From contig JAOFKK010000001.1 of assembly GCA_028040005.1 (NCBI GenBank), positions 1 through 40,456 on the forward strand: a stretch of DNA of 40,456 nt. Direction: 5' to 3'. Under the pieces are notes generated by a model. The model saw only the letters and a list, made by a program, of their open reading frames with translations, had not been told where the DNA came from and did no database searches. The position numbers and the translations under genes are program-made. Positions 30,057 to 39,122 of the stretch are shown piece after piece (positions within the stretch are counted from its first letter, which is position 1; each line of letters opens with the position of its first letter). Source of the DNA: Rickettsiales bacterium. Lineage in GTDB: Bacteria > Pseudomonadota > Alphaproteobacteria > Rickettsiales > UBA1997.

Positions 30057-32108
30057 TCAAAGGCTTTTAATATCTTCAATTCCGCTGCGTTTCAGTGTGG
30101 TAATGGCGTTGGTTTTAATTACATCATCCCTAAAGCCATTATCCGAAAATACCACTCGCATAATCTCAGGTGAAAGTTCCTCTTTTAAGGCGCAAATACC
30201 ATTTACCACTTCCATATTAATTCCATCATCAAGACATATTATTAAAGCCCCAAGACCAATGATATAAATCTCCTTTCCAGCAATATTTCTAGTTTCAATA
30301 GGAAGGGTTAAATCAAGCCCATATTTTAAAAGAATTTCAAAAACTATATCTTCATTTGAACGATCATTTTTAATGTAATCAACTGACGCAATAAGATCTT
30401 CTTTTAAGCTATCAAAACCAGCTTCCCATCTTTTTATGTTTGAGCTATCAAGTTTAAAAACTTTAAAGCCCAAATCTCCTTGATAATCAGGATTTTCTTC
30501 TTTGATTTTCTTGGAGGCGCGACGGATTCGTTCTTTGGAAATATCACAGACATTCTCAACAAAAGATAAATTATTCTTTGAATAGTATTGTGCTTTGTCA
30601 GCAGGTTTTACTTCTTCAGGTAATTGTATAGAAATAGAATTTATACTCTGTTTGCTTTCTAAGCTTTTTAGAAAACACGCATGTGCTGTGCTACATGAGC
30701 CTGCAAAATAATCTAGAACCAGACCGCTTTCGTTGTCCTCGAAGCATAGCTCAAGCATTCTCTGGATGAATTTAGTTGGTTTTTTTCCGTTTGGGTACGG
30801 CACTCCTCCTTCTAAAGATACGCTACTCCAAGATAGGTCATCCCACAGAGTTCCAACTTTATCTTTTTTAATGATACCTTCGTTTGATCGCTCTGCTACA
30901 CCGCTCAAGTAGCTAACCAAACGTTTGGTTTTGCCTTCAAAGGAGACTCTAGTTCTCTTACCTTTGTTTCGCCCAGAGACAGGTTTATAATATATATTTA
31001 TCAAACCATCATGCTCTGGAGCGGCATTGGCTACTCTATCACGAATAGATGTCTGAGCATTTTCAGTGGTAAAAATACTTTCGAAGTATTTCTCGTATAC
31101 TAATTCTTGTTCAATATTTTCTTCTTTTGCTAATTGTGAAACTGTTTTTATTTCATAACCACTTACTGTATAAACCTCGATATCGTTTCCAGAGCCATCT
31201 TTGATGGTTTTCAAGTAGTTTTCACTTCCTTCTTTTGTAAGGATTTTGGTGTACGCGAACCCTTTGCCAGCATCCTTACGGTCATTAATATATTTAATGA
31301 GTAATTCAACCTTGTATATATCATTGAACTTTCTGAAGGATTGGCTCTTTGAGAAACAAAGGAGGTGCTCAATATTTTTCTTTAAGCGTCTGTCTTCGCC
31401 ACCACCACTCGCGCCTGAGCTATCTTTTGCTTTAACGCTAATTAGGTTGATAAAGTTTTCTTCGCCAAATATTTCATTGCAAATTTTGATTAGATTATCT
31501 AACTCATTGTCATCAATCGAAATAAAAATAACCCCATCATCTTGTAGCAAATTTCTCGCCAATTTCAACCTTGGATACATCATATTTAGCCAATTAGTGT
31601 GGTATCTTCCTGCTGAGTTAGAGTTTGTTCCAAGTTTTTTACCGCTCTCATCTGTTTGCCCTGTCATTTTTAAATAATGCTTTATTCCATCTTTAAAATC
31701 ATCCTCATAAACAAAGTCATTTCCTGTGTTGTAAGGAGGGTCAATATAAATCATTTTCACCTTGCGGTGATAAGATTTTTGTAAAAGCTTTAAAACTTCT
31801 AAATTATCGCCTTCAATAAAAAGATTTTGTGTATTGTCAAAATCAACCGATTCATCTTTTGCTGGTCGTAGCGTTCCTGTGCTTGGAGTTTGTGCCAATC
31901 TGCCTGCTTTTCTTTTGCCATGCCAAGTGAAATTATAATGATCTTCATCTTGGTTTACATAATTTCCTAAAAGCTCTTCTAATTGCTCAAATTTAATTTT
32001 GTCTTCACTAAAAACTTCAGGGAATAACTCTTTTAGCTTTTCGATATTTTGCTTAACAATATCTTCACTTTGCATATCTTTGGCTAACAATTTTTTCATT
32101 TCGCTCAT
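30057..32108 (-). CDS. Type III DNA modification methyltransferase, Mod subunit
   Basis: Mod recognises the asymmetric site and methylates adenine on one strand, protecting host DNA and guiding Res. 683 residues. Motifs in beta-class order: catalytic MIYIDPPYNTGNDFVYEDDFK (DPPY at ~123-126), ...WLNMMYPRLKLARNLLQDDGVIFISIDDNE, and the AdoMet motif LVLDYFAGSCSTAHA (~475). The middle region (~200-420), with RDRVANAAPEHDGLINIYYKP, is the target-recognition part. No phase-variable repeats are visible in the gene. It is 17 bases after the DUF4391 gene. Confidence 0.92.
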   Translation of the reverse strand: MSEMKKLLAKDMQSEDIVKQNIEKLKELFPEVFSEDKIKFEQLEELLGNYVNQDEDHYNFTWHGKRKAGRLAQTPSTGTLRPAKDESVDFDNTQNLFIEGDNLEVLKLLQKSYHRKVKMIYIDPPYNTGNDFVYEDDFKDGIKHYLKMTGQTDESGKKLGTNSNSAGRYHTNWLNMMYPRLKLARNLLQDDGVIFISIDDNELDNLIKICNEIFGEENFINLISVKAKDSSGASGGGEDRRLKKNIEHLLCFSKSQSFRKFNDIYKVELLIKYINDRKDAGKGFAYTKILTKEGSENYLKTIKDGSGNDIEVYTVSGYEIKTVSQLAKEENIEQELVYEKYFESIFTTENAQTSIRDRVANAAPEHDGLINIYYKPVSGRNKGKRTRVSFEGKTKRLVSYLSGVAERSNEGIIKKDKVGTLWDDLSWSSVSLEGGVPYPNGKKPTKFIQRMLELCFEDNESGLVLDYFAGSCSTAHACFLKSLESKQSINSISIQLPEEVKPADKAQYYSKNNLSFVENVCDISKERIRRASKKIKEENPDYQGDLGFKVFKLDSSNIKRWEAGFDSLKEDLIASVDYIKNDRSNEDIVFEILLKYGLDLTLPIETRNIAGKEIYIIGLGALIICLDDGINMEVVNGICALKEELSPEIMRVVFSDNGFRDDVIKTNAITTLKRSGIEDIKSL

Positions 32109-32125
32109 TTTTTAATAATTAATAT

Positions 32126-32878
32126 TTATAAATTTTGTTCTAATTTTTTAATTAATTCAATCTTGTTTTTAATCTCAACATTTAACTCTACTTTACGGTT
32201 AAACTGAGTTTCTTTTTTTAAATCAGATTTTAGCACTGATATTTCATTTTCTAAATCAATAATTTGCTTTAAATATTTTTTGCGGATCAGTGTTTTCTCA
32301 ATAGTTGTTTTGCCATAATTGCCGCTGTAATTAGCAGCGCCAAGAGCAATTAATCTTTTGACTAAATCTTGATAAAATTCGTATAGATTTAAGGAAGAGA
32401 GTTTTTTCAAGTAGCAGTCATTTAAAAAATCCTTTTGAATTTCACTTAAATTTTGGCTATCTATCATTTCTGTTAAAAATTCTTCCGTAACCAATAACTT
32501 TGATTTATCAGCTTGGTTAATTCTTTTATTTGCCAGGCTTAGGGCAAATTTATCATTAAAATTAAACAATAATATCAACGGATAAGGAATTGCCTTATTT
32601 ATGAATGTAGCAATTTTTCTAATGCGATTATCACTTGCTAGATCAATTTTTAGAATTGCTATTTCTTGATATTCAACCAGTTCATCTTGATATTTGGCAA
32701 TGCCTGTATTGCTGGGCTTTAAAGTAAAAAGCCAAGTGATTTTTTTAATATCATCTTTGAGGGCTTTTTTGTCGGTCGCATCTAAATTGACATTTTCAAG
32801 GAATAGTTTTTTAAAAATGGGTTTATCTATTTTGCAAGAATCTGGCAGTTTTAAATTATTGAGAAAAATTTGGGTCAT
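32126..32878 (-). CDS. DUF4391-family protein
   Basis: 250 residues with the DUF4391 pattern: a N-terminal KIDKPIFKKLFLENVNL segment, KKITWLFTLKPSNTGI, and YQEIAILKIDLA...PYPLILLFNFND, ending in a coiled coil (~210-250, LKQIIDLENEISVLKSDLKK). These proteins are typically encoded between a SNF2-like helicase and a type III Mod, as here, and are probably part of the same complex, but no activity is known. Overlaps the helicase gene by 4 bases. Confidence 0.8.
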   Translation of the reverse strand: MTQIFLNNLKLPDSCKIDKPIFKKLFLENVNLDATDKKALKDDIKKITWLFTLKPSNTGIAKYQDELVEYQEIAILKIDLASDNRIRKIATFINKAIPYPLILLFNFNDKFALSLANKRINQADKSKLLVTEEFLTEMIDSQNLSEIQKDFLNDCYLKKLSSLNLYEFYQDLVKRLIALGAANYSGNYGKTTIEKTLIRKKYLKQIIDLENEISVLKSDLKKETQFNRKVELNVEIKNKIELIKKLEQNL

Positions 32879-35800
32879 GATTTTTGCTCCTTAATAATTA
32901 AAAAGCTTATCACTTCAAAATCTTCAATTCCTTTGAAACTATCTTGAGATAGAATAGTTCCGCCTCGATTAAATAGGCTTTCAACACCTTTCTCATCATT
33001 TTTTCCTGATATATTTGATATTGCCGCTTCTAACATAAATTTGTAAGAGGACATATCTTTGCCGTTTTTTGTGGCTTCTTTTAGGTTTTTAATGGCATTT
33101 TCATCTAAGCTTTTTGCGCCTGAGCAAAGTTTTTTGAAAATATCGAGGATTTTTTTGCTTTGCAGATGGTTGAGAATGATATTGCCGTCACTGGCAACAT
33201 AAACCATGTAATATGGCGCCAAAGAGTAGTTTGAGTTTTCACTAACTTCTTTATGAATATCGCGCAAACAAAAAATTGTTCCTTCAGGTATTTCATCTAA
33301 ATTTCCTGAAATTGCTGCAAAAAAGCCAGAAGGAGATTTTTCTAAAACGGTTAAGTTATCTTTCATAAAGCTGGATAAATCCATGCGAAAATCGTTTAGT
33401 GTCATATCAGTAATTGAAACAGAGCCGTCAATATCCTCAATATCAATTACTGCATCTTGCAATTGTTTCATCTGGTTGCGGCGATATTCTAGATCATTCA
33501 TTTGGCGAGTTTCATCATAATCAATTACATTTTCCTCACCAGTTGCAGAAATATCTAATAAAACCATTCTTCCACTTACTCGGGCTTCTAGATTGATATA
33601 TTCATCTAGCTCCATATTAGGCCAAAAGTTAGCTAATTGAATTTTATCATTATGCGAGCCAAGTCGATCAACTCGACCAAATCTTTGAATTATTCGGACG
33701 GGATTCCAGTGAATATCGTAATTTATTAGCATATCGCAATCTTGAAGATTTTGTCCTTCAGAAATGCAATCTGTGGCAATTAATATATCAATGTGGTTTG
33801 TGGCTTCGGAGTCGATCTTATTTCTTTCTTTAGAGATTGGTGAGAAGTTGGTTAAAATATTATTTAAATCTTTACCAATATTTTTATCACTACATTGATT
33901 TAAGCCACTTCCAGTAACAAGGGCAGAATGAATTTTGTGCTTTTCTTTTACCCAAGGAGAGATGTTTTTGTAAAGATACTGTGCCGTGTCTGAAAAGGCG
34001 GTAAAAATAATAACTTTTTTATTATTTTCATTAAGAGGATTGGCAATTTTATCGCTTATTACCTCTTTTAGTTTTTGTAATTTAGCATCTTTAGTGGCAT
34101 CAATTTTTTTGGCTTCTTCTACTAAAATTCCAAGCAATTTGTAGTCTTCTTCTAAATCCTGTTTCCATCTGATGAGGTCAATATCTTGTATTAGAACTTT
34201 AATTTTGTTGCCGATTAGATATTCCTCAAATTCTGATGAATCGGTTTCTATGTCTTCAATGCTTAATTCTTCAAATTCTGAATTTTCTTGATCTTGGATT
34301 TGCGATAACAAATTACCAATCTTGTTTTGAAGCCTTTCTACTGTGATATGAAATGAATTTATTGAGCTTTCCATACGCTTCAACATATTCACCCTCATTA
34401 AGTGAATCATATTGCGCTCACGATCAACCTGACGAAAAACTGAAGCACCATCTTTAACTGCCTGATCATATTTGCGGCTGTATTCTTCTTGCTTATCCAT
34501 ACGCACATATTCAAGCGGGGCATAGGCGGCAAGATTGAGCTTCTTGATTGTCATATTGACATCTTTAAGCGGAGGGAACTTTCCATCAATGTCAATATCA
34601 GCCTTAATATTTTTTGGTTTTAGACGCTCGGGGAATTTGCCAATTTCAGCAACATCATAATATTTCTCTATGTGCTTTCTGGATCTGGCGATTGTTAGAA
34701 TATCAAGCAACTTAAAATAACCGAAGTTCATTTTTTCAAGCAAGCTTGCTGTTTTTCTTTGTCCATCTGGCAATTTTAGCCATTCATTGAATTTGGTCTG
34801 AGCTATTTTTAATGTGTTTTCAATGCTGGCTATTCCATGATCTGAAAGTGCATTGTCTTTTCCTTCGGTTATGAAGGCGACTTGGTTTTTTAAATCATTC
34901 ATTCGACTATTTACTGGCGTTGCCGACAGCATTAAAACTTTGGTCTTTACGCCAGCCCTAATGACTTGATCCATTAGTTTTTGATATCTGGAAATTGCTC
35001 CTGTTTTGGTTCCGGCATTTTTAAAATTATGTGATTCGTCAATTACGATAAGATCATAATTTTCCCAATTTAGGGTTTCTAAATTTACCTCTCCTGATTT
35101 TCCTGATGTTCTGCTTAAATCTGTATGATTTAAAACATCATAATTGAAGCGATCAGCGGATAAAATATTACGCTTATCATTTATGGTAAATACTGTCCAA
35201 TTTTCACGCAGTTTTTTTGGACATAAAACAAGAATGCGATCATTGCGAAGTTCGTAATATTTTATAACCGCTAAAGCCTCAAAGGTTTTTCCCAAGCCAA
35301 CACTATCAGCTATTATGCAGCCATTATATCTTTCTAATTTATCAATTGCCCCTAATACTCCATCTTTTTGAAATTTATAGAGTTTATTCCAAACAAGAGT
35401 CTCCTTAAAGCCAGTTTTTGATCTAATAATATTGTCTTCATCAATATCTTCTATAAAGTCCTTAAATAGGTTATAAAGGGTTATGAAATAAATTAAATTT
35501 GCTGGTTTTTCTTCAGCTAAATATTCCAGTTGCTCAGTTATTTCTTTTTTGATGTTTAAGGCAGATTTTGGATTGTTCCAGATTGTATCAAACCACTGTA
35601 ACATTTGATTTGTTCCTTCTTTGTCAGATATGCCGATATTAATCTCAATAGCACTAGAATTTGTTTCTCCTAACCCAGAAGTCGTAAATCCAGAACTGCC
35701 TTGAATGCAAAAATCTTTACCATCTTGGTTTTTTACATGAAAAAGATTCTGATTAACAGCAGATCCAACTAGTGATTTAATTTGCACATCTTTAGCTAGC

Positions 35801-36069
35801 CAAGAAGAGAATTCTTTGGCTATTTGAGCCTGATCTAAATTATTTTTAAAGCGTATTTCCTCCAAGCTTCCAGCTAAAGTATGAATAAAATTATCATCCC
35901 ATTTTGATAGTAAAATTCTGGCTCCAGACAGAGTTGACAACTCTTTTTTAAGCGAAGCATAGCCATATATTGAAAAAAGATGCGACAAGACAGAAAGTTT
36001 TGCATTCTTACCAATTGAGTTTTTTAACTCTAAGCCGACTTTGCCATGATTTTTGTTATCAAGTAGCAT
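32875..36069 (-). CDS. SNF2/SF2 helicase with N-terminal phospholipase-D-like domain
   Basis: 1064 residues. N-terminal PLD-type motif: HVKNQDGKDFCIQGSSGFTT (HxK at 111-113 and GSSxFT at 124-129). Helicase lobe 1: DSVGLGKTFEALAVI (255-269), DESHNFKN (344-351), LMLSATPVNSR. Lobe 2: KVIIFTAFSDTAQYL, ILIATDCISEGQNLQDCDM, INYDIHWNPVRIIQRFGRVDRLGS. A long coiled-coil middle separates them. Proteins of this make-up (PLD nuclease-like plus SNF2 motor) accompany DUF4391 and type III R-M genes in many bacteria and resemble the motors of DISARM-like and other defence systems. First large gene of the operon, 7 bases after the HTH gene. Confidence 0.88.
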   Translation of the reverse strand: MLLDNKNHGKVGLELKNSIGKNAKLSVLSHLFSIYGYASLKKELSTLSGARILLSKWDDNFIHTLAGSLEEIRFKNNLDQAQIAKEFSSWLAKDVQIKSLVGSAVNQNLFHVKNQDGKDFCIQGSSGFTTSGLGETNSSAIEINIGISDKEGTNQMLQWFDTIWNNPKSALNIKKEITEQLEYLAEEKPANLIYFITLYNLFKDFIEDIDEDNIIRSKTGFKETLVWNKLYKFQKDGVLGAIDKLERYNGCIIADSVGLGKTFEALAVIKYYELRNDRILVLCPKKLRENWTVFTINDKRNILSADRFNYDVLNHTDLSRTSGKSGEVNLETLNWENYDLIVIDESHNFKNAGTKTGAISRYQKLMDQVIRAGVKTKVLMLSATPVNSRMNDLKNQVAFITEGKDNALSDHGIASIENTLKIAQTKFNEWLKLPDGQRKTASLLEKMNFGYFKLLDILTIARSRKHIEKYYDVAEIGKFPERLKPKNIKADIDIDGKFPPLKDVNMTIKKLNLAAYAPLEYVRMDKQEEYSRKYDQAVKDGASVFRQVDRERNMIHLMRVNMLKRMESSINSFHITVERLQNKIGNLLSQIQDQENSEFEELSIEDIETDSSEFEEYLIGNKIKVLIQDIDLIRWKQDLEEDYKLLGILVEEAKKIDATKDAKLQKLKEVISDKIANPLNENNKKVIIFTAFSDTAQYLYKNISPWVKEKHKIHSALVTGSGLNQCSDKNIGKDLNNILTNFSPISKERNKIDSEATNHIDILIATDCISEGQNLQDCDMLINYDIHWNPVRIIQRFGRVDRLGSHNDKIQLANFWPNMELDEYINLEARVSGRMVLLDISATGEENVIDYDETRQMNDLEYRRNQMKQLQDAVIDIEDIDGSVSITDMTLNDFRMDLSSFMKDNLTVLEKSPSGFFAAISGNLDEIPEGTIFCLRDIHKEVSENSNYSLAPYYMVYVASDGNIILNHLQSKKILDIFKKLCSGAKSLDENAIKNLKEATKNGKDMSSYKFMLEAAISNISGKNDEKGVESLFNRGGTILSQDSFKGIEDFEVISFLIIKEQKS

Positions 36070-36075
36070 AATATT

Positions 36076-36258
36076 TTATTTTGTTTTTTCCTGTTTTTTA
36101 ATCCAATTATCTACTTCACTTTTCCTAAATTTCCAAGCATTGCCAACTTTAAACCCCGGAACTTTCTTTTCTGATGCAAAGCGATAGGCTGTTTTTTCTG
36201 CTATCTTAAGATAGTCAGCCAGCTCTTTCATTGTCATGATGTCGTTATTAGTAGTCAC
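36076..36258 (-). CDS. Small excisionase-family (MerR-like HTH_17) DNA-binding protein, copy 2
   Basis: 60 residues, the twin of the HTH protein at 2395-2583: the same MTMKELADYLKIAEKTAYRF core and VPGFKVGNAW wing, with K for R and V for I near the end. The DNA sequences are also very close, so the duplication is recent or exchanged by recombination. As first gene of the helicase-DUF4391-Mod-HepT-MntA-Res operon it is the best candidate for its transcriptional controller, like C proteins of other R-M systems though from a different family. Confidence 0.82.
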   Translation of the reverse strand: MTTNNDIMTMKELADYLKIAEKTAYRFASEKKVPGFKVGNAWKFRKSEVDNWIKKQEKTK

Positions 36259-36299
36259 AATATTTGCCTTTAGCGATTAATTTGTAGAAAAATATTGAA

Positions 36300-36343
36300 A
36301 ATAGAATAGGAGAGAAATGGGTAGAAAACAAGAGAAAATGAAA
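36300..36343 (-). promoter_or_regulatory. Conserved upstream block of HTH copy 2 (putative promoter/operator)
   Basis: Reverse complement reads TTTCATTTTCTCTTGTTTTC, then TACCCATTTCTCTCCTATTC and TAT. It matches 2308-2353 closely (TTTCATT, CTCTTGTTTTCTA, TTTCT-TCCTATTCTAT). The two blocks are at slightly different distances from their HTH genes, so this is a conserved element rather than just flank copied with the gene. Confidence 0.45.
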
Positions 36344-36509
36344 AATTGCTGCAGAAGAGTTATTTTTGGAACATACTTAAAGCAAATTTAACAAATTTAT
36401 TAGTTGCATTTTCTTTCATTATTTTTCTTGTCTAATATTATATTAAATATAAAATTACAACCGCTTATATGGCTAAATTTAATTTATAATTAATTAACGG
36501 AATATTACT

Positions 36510-36833
36510 ATGAAAAAGACAATTATTATCATATTAGCAGCTTTAGTTTTAATTGCCGCTGGCTTCTTGTTTTATGGGTTCGCAGATAATAGCACCATGC
36601 CGCATTTGAATGATAATGAAGAAGAGGTAATTGATGGAAATAATCTTGATAATAAAGCTGAGAAAGATTCTCAAAATGATTCTGAGGTCAATAAAAATGA
36701 TACAGAAAATAGTGAATCCGAGGAAGTTGATTCTGATGATAGTCAGGAGGATGAAAATAGCAATGAAAGTGAAACTAATGATAAATCAGATTATGATACA
36801 TATGATGATAGTGAGGAACAAACTAAGGAGTAG
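36510..36833 (+). CDS. Membrane-anchored, highly acidic low-complexity protein
   Basis: 107 residues. A hydrophobic helix at ~5-25 (IIIILAALVLIAAGFLFYGF) is followed by a short linker and ~75 residues that are almost entirely Asp, Glu, Asn and Ser (e.g. SEEVDSDDSQEDENSNESE). This indicates an N-terminal anchor or uncleaved signal with a disordered acidic tail outside the cytoplasm. Possible roles include cation binding, a ligand for a host protein, or a substrate of the enzyme encoded next. Not a recognised family. The acidic ORF may have drifted rapidly; start chosen at the only suitable ATG. Confidence 0.65.
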   Translation: MKKTIIIILAALVLIAAGFLFYGFADNSTMPHLNDNEEEVIDGNNLDNKAEKDSQNDSEVNKNDTENSESEEVDSDDSQEDENSNESETNDKSDYDTYDDSEEQTKE

Positions 36834-36958
36834 AATATTAAAAAATATTTAAATCTTTAATTGTAGCTAATCCAGAAAGAATTGATTTTGATAAAATTGA
36901 AGTCAGGTCAACTAGATTAGATTTTTAAGTGTAATATTAACTTTTTAATAAATTTATT

Positions 36959-37198
36959 ATGAAAAAAATTAGCTCTTTTTTACTTTTAATTTCTGCTTTT
37001 ATTATAATTAGCTCTGCATCTTCTATGGCCGCAGAAAATGACAATTTGAATGATTATGGTGATAACGAGACTCATTATGACGATAGCGATACCTATGATA
37101 ACTCTAATGATACTTATGAAGATAATACAGAGTTAGAAGATGTTGAATCAAGCAATTCTGAAGTTGAAGAGGAAAGCGAATATGATGAAGAAGAATAA
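36959..37198 (+). CDS. Secreted, highly acidic, Asp/Tyr/Thr-rich peptide
   Basis: 79 residues. Signal peptide MKKISSFLLLISAFIIISSA with a likely cut after SMA-A (~24-26). The mature ~53 residues are acidic with regular Asp-Tyr-Asp/Asn units: NDYGDNETHYDDSDTYDN, then DTYEDNTELEDVESSNSEVE, ending EEE. Similar in style to the previous protein (acidic, disordered), so the two are probably related in function. No family recognised. It lies 43 bases upstream of the MTase-ligase fusion gene in the same direction. Confidence 0.6.
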   Translation: MKKISSFLLLISAFIIISSASSMAAENDNLNDYGDNETHYDDSDTYDNSNDTYEDNTELEDVESSNSEVEEESEYDEEE

Positions 37199-37241
37199 TT
37201 CTCTTTGTCATATTTTATCGAAATTCTAATTCTTTAAAAAT

Positions 37242-39119
37242 ATGAAGAAGATACTTTATACCCAAAAAACTTTAGGTCCTGTCTCAGATTTAGAGCGCCA
37301 CTTACCAGCAGAGTGGTGGAAAACATTATTTAATTCTCTTTATCTTAAAACAGATGGAGATGTGGTTGAAAATAATATTAATACTGAATTTGAGGTAGAC
37401 CTTCTGATTGGTAAGCTGGATCTAAAAAAAGAAGATAATATTCTTGATTTATGCTGTGGTCAAGGAAGGCATTCTTTGGAGCTGGGTATGCGTGGTTTTA
37501 ATAATGTCTCTGGAATTGATCGATCTCGATATCTTATAAGATTGGCGCGCAAAAGAGCTCAGAAAAATGGTTTATTCATGCGTTTTTCTGAAGGAGATGC
37601 TCGTAAAATAAGGCTGCAAAGCGATACCCATGACTGCGTTTATTTAATGGGTAATTCTTTTGGTTATTTCGAGCAAGAAGATGATGATGCTAATGTATTA
37701 AAATCAATAAAAAGAATTCTTAAATCAAATGGCAAATTAGCTCTTGATATCACTAATGGAGAATTTTTGCGTAACAACTTTGAGTCTCGTTCATGGGAGT
37801 GGATAGATCAAAATCAGTTTGTATGCCGTGAGCGCTCCCTTTCTGCTGATAAAGAAAGAATTATATCTCGTGAAGTTATTGTGCATGCAGAAAAAGGAGT
37901 GATAACCGACCAATTTTACGCTGAAAGACTTTATGATGAAAATCAGATTAAATCTTTATTGAAAAAAGTTGGATTCGAAAATATTTCTGTAGAAAAAGAC
38001 AACATAATTGCCAGCTCAACCAGAGGTCATGATTTAGGTATGATGGCAAATAGGTTATTTATTACAGCTAAAGCTCCTGAGAAAATTATTCAACAAAAAA
38101 TAACCGCTAAAAAGCAAGAAGTTTTGGTACTTCTTGGAGATCATACCTTGTCAGACACAATAAAGAAAAACGGAACTTTTAATGAAGAGGATATTGTCAC
38201 CATCGACAAACTGAAGGATAATTTGTCTTTACTGCCAAATCATAATTTTCAATATTTTGGCAATCATCAAAATTTACTCAAATATTTTCAAAATAACAGC
38301 CCTCAATTTGTATTTAATTTATGTGATGAGGGATTTAAAAACGATGCTAATATGGAATTACATATTACAGCGATTTTGGAAATGTTTGGCATTCCTTACA
38401 GTGGAAGCGGCCCATCTACTCTTGCTCTTTGTTACAATAAATCAATTGTTCGAGCGATTGCTAGTGATTTAGATATAGCAGTTCCTCAAGAAGCTTATTA
38501 TGGTGACATGGATCAAGCAGCATCCTTGGCATCAATATTTCCAGCTCTCTTAAAACCAAATTTTGGTGATAGCTCTATTGGCATCACTACTGGGGCAGTA
38601 GTTCATAACTCTAAGGAATTTATGAGCTATCTAGATAAACTGAAAAAAGAGTTTCCCAAAACTCCAATATTAATCCAAGAATTTTTGGAAGGCAATGAGT
38701 ATAGCGTTGGTATTGTTGGCAATCCAGGAAATTACCAAATACTTCCAATTTTAGAGGTTGATTATAGTAATTTACCAAAAGATTTACCAAAAATATTGGG
38801 TTATGAGTCAAAATGGCTACCAGAATCTCCTTATTGGAAAAATATCAGCTATAAAGAATCTGCTATTGGCGAAGAAGATAGGCGCCAACTAATAGATTAT
38901 TCAACAAAGCTTTTTGAGCGAACAGGTTGTCGTGATTATGCCAGATTTGATTTTCGTGCTGATAAAGATGGTGTAATTAAGCTTCTAGAAGTTAACCCTA
39001 ATCCTGGATGGTGCTGGGATGGTAAGTTAAATATTATGGCTGGATTTCAAAACACATCTTATAAAGAATTGCTAGAGATGATTCTAAGGGCAGCAAAAGA
39101 AAGGCTAGGATTAGTTTAG
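37242..39119 (+). CDS. Fusion of SAM-dependent methyltransferase and D-Ala-D-Ala-ligase-type ATP-grasp ligase
   Basis: 625 residues, two enzymes in one chain. N-terminal half (~1-270): class I methyltransferase with motif I ILDLCCGQGRHSLELG (67-82), an acidic loop VSGIDRSRYLI, EGDARKIRL and a motif-IV-like VYLMGNSFGYFE. C-terminal half (~285-625): ATP-grasp ligase, with FNLCDEGFKNDANMELHITA, GIPYSGSGPSTLALCYNKS, LLKPNFGDSSIG (ATP-binding), LIQEFLEGNEYSVGIVG, and the metal-binding CRDYARFDFRADKDGVIKLL and EVNPNPGW. D-Ala ligase-type ATP-grasp enzymes join a carboxylate to an amine. The fusion predicts methylation plus amide bond formation on a small substrate or peptide. No pathway could be named. 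Followed 3 bases later by a DMT transporter. Confidence 0.85.
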   Translation: MKKILYTQKTLGPVSDLERHLPAEWWKTLFNSLYLKTDGDVVENNINTEFEVDLLIGKLDLKKEDNILDLCCGQGRHSLELGMRGFNNVSGIDRSRYLIRLARKRAQKNGLFMRFSEGDARKIRLQSDTHDCVYLMGNSFGYFEQEDDDANVLKSIKRILKSNGKLALDITNGEFLRNNFESRSWEWIDQNQFVCRERSLSADKERIISREVIVHAEKGVITDQFYAERLYDENQIKSLLKKVGFENISVEKDNIIASSTRGHDLGMMANRLFITAKAPEKIIQQKITAKKQEVLVLLGDHTLSDTIKKNGTFNEEDIVTIDKLKDNLSLLPNHNFQYFGNHQNLLKYFQNNSPQFVFNLCDEGFKNDANMELHITAILEMFGIPYSGSGPSTLALCYNKSIVRAIASDLDIAVPQEAYYGDMDQAASLASIFPALLKPNFGDSSIGITTGAVVHNSKEFMSYLDKLKKEFPKTPILIQEFLEGNEYSVGIVGNPGNYQILPILEVDYSNLPKDLPKILGYESKWLPESPYWKNISYKESAIGEEDRRQLIDYSTKLFERTGCRDYARFDFRADKDGVIKLLEVNPNPGWCWDGKLNIMAGFQNTSYKELLEMILRAAKERLGLV

Positions 39120-39122
39120 TGT

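Noticed and set aside
31246..31677. 143-codon plus-strand frame
   Set aside because: Antisense to the type III Mod gene, whose minus-strand frame has all the catalytic motifs.
36848..36928. 26-codon frame ending in RIDFDKIEVRSTRLDF as a gene
   Set aside because: No start codon and an upstream stop; at most the residue of a lost gene. Noted in the acidic-protein finding only.
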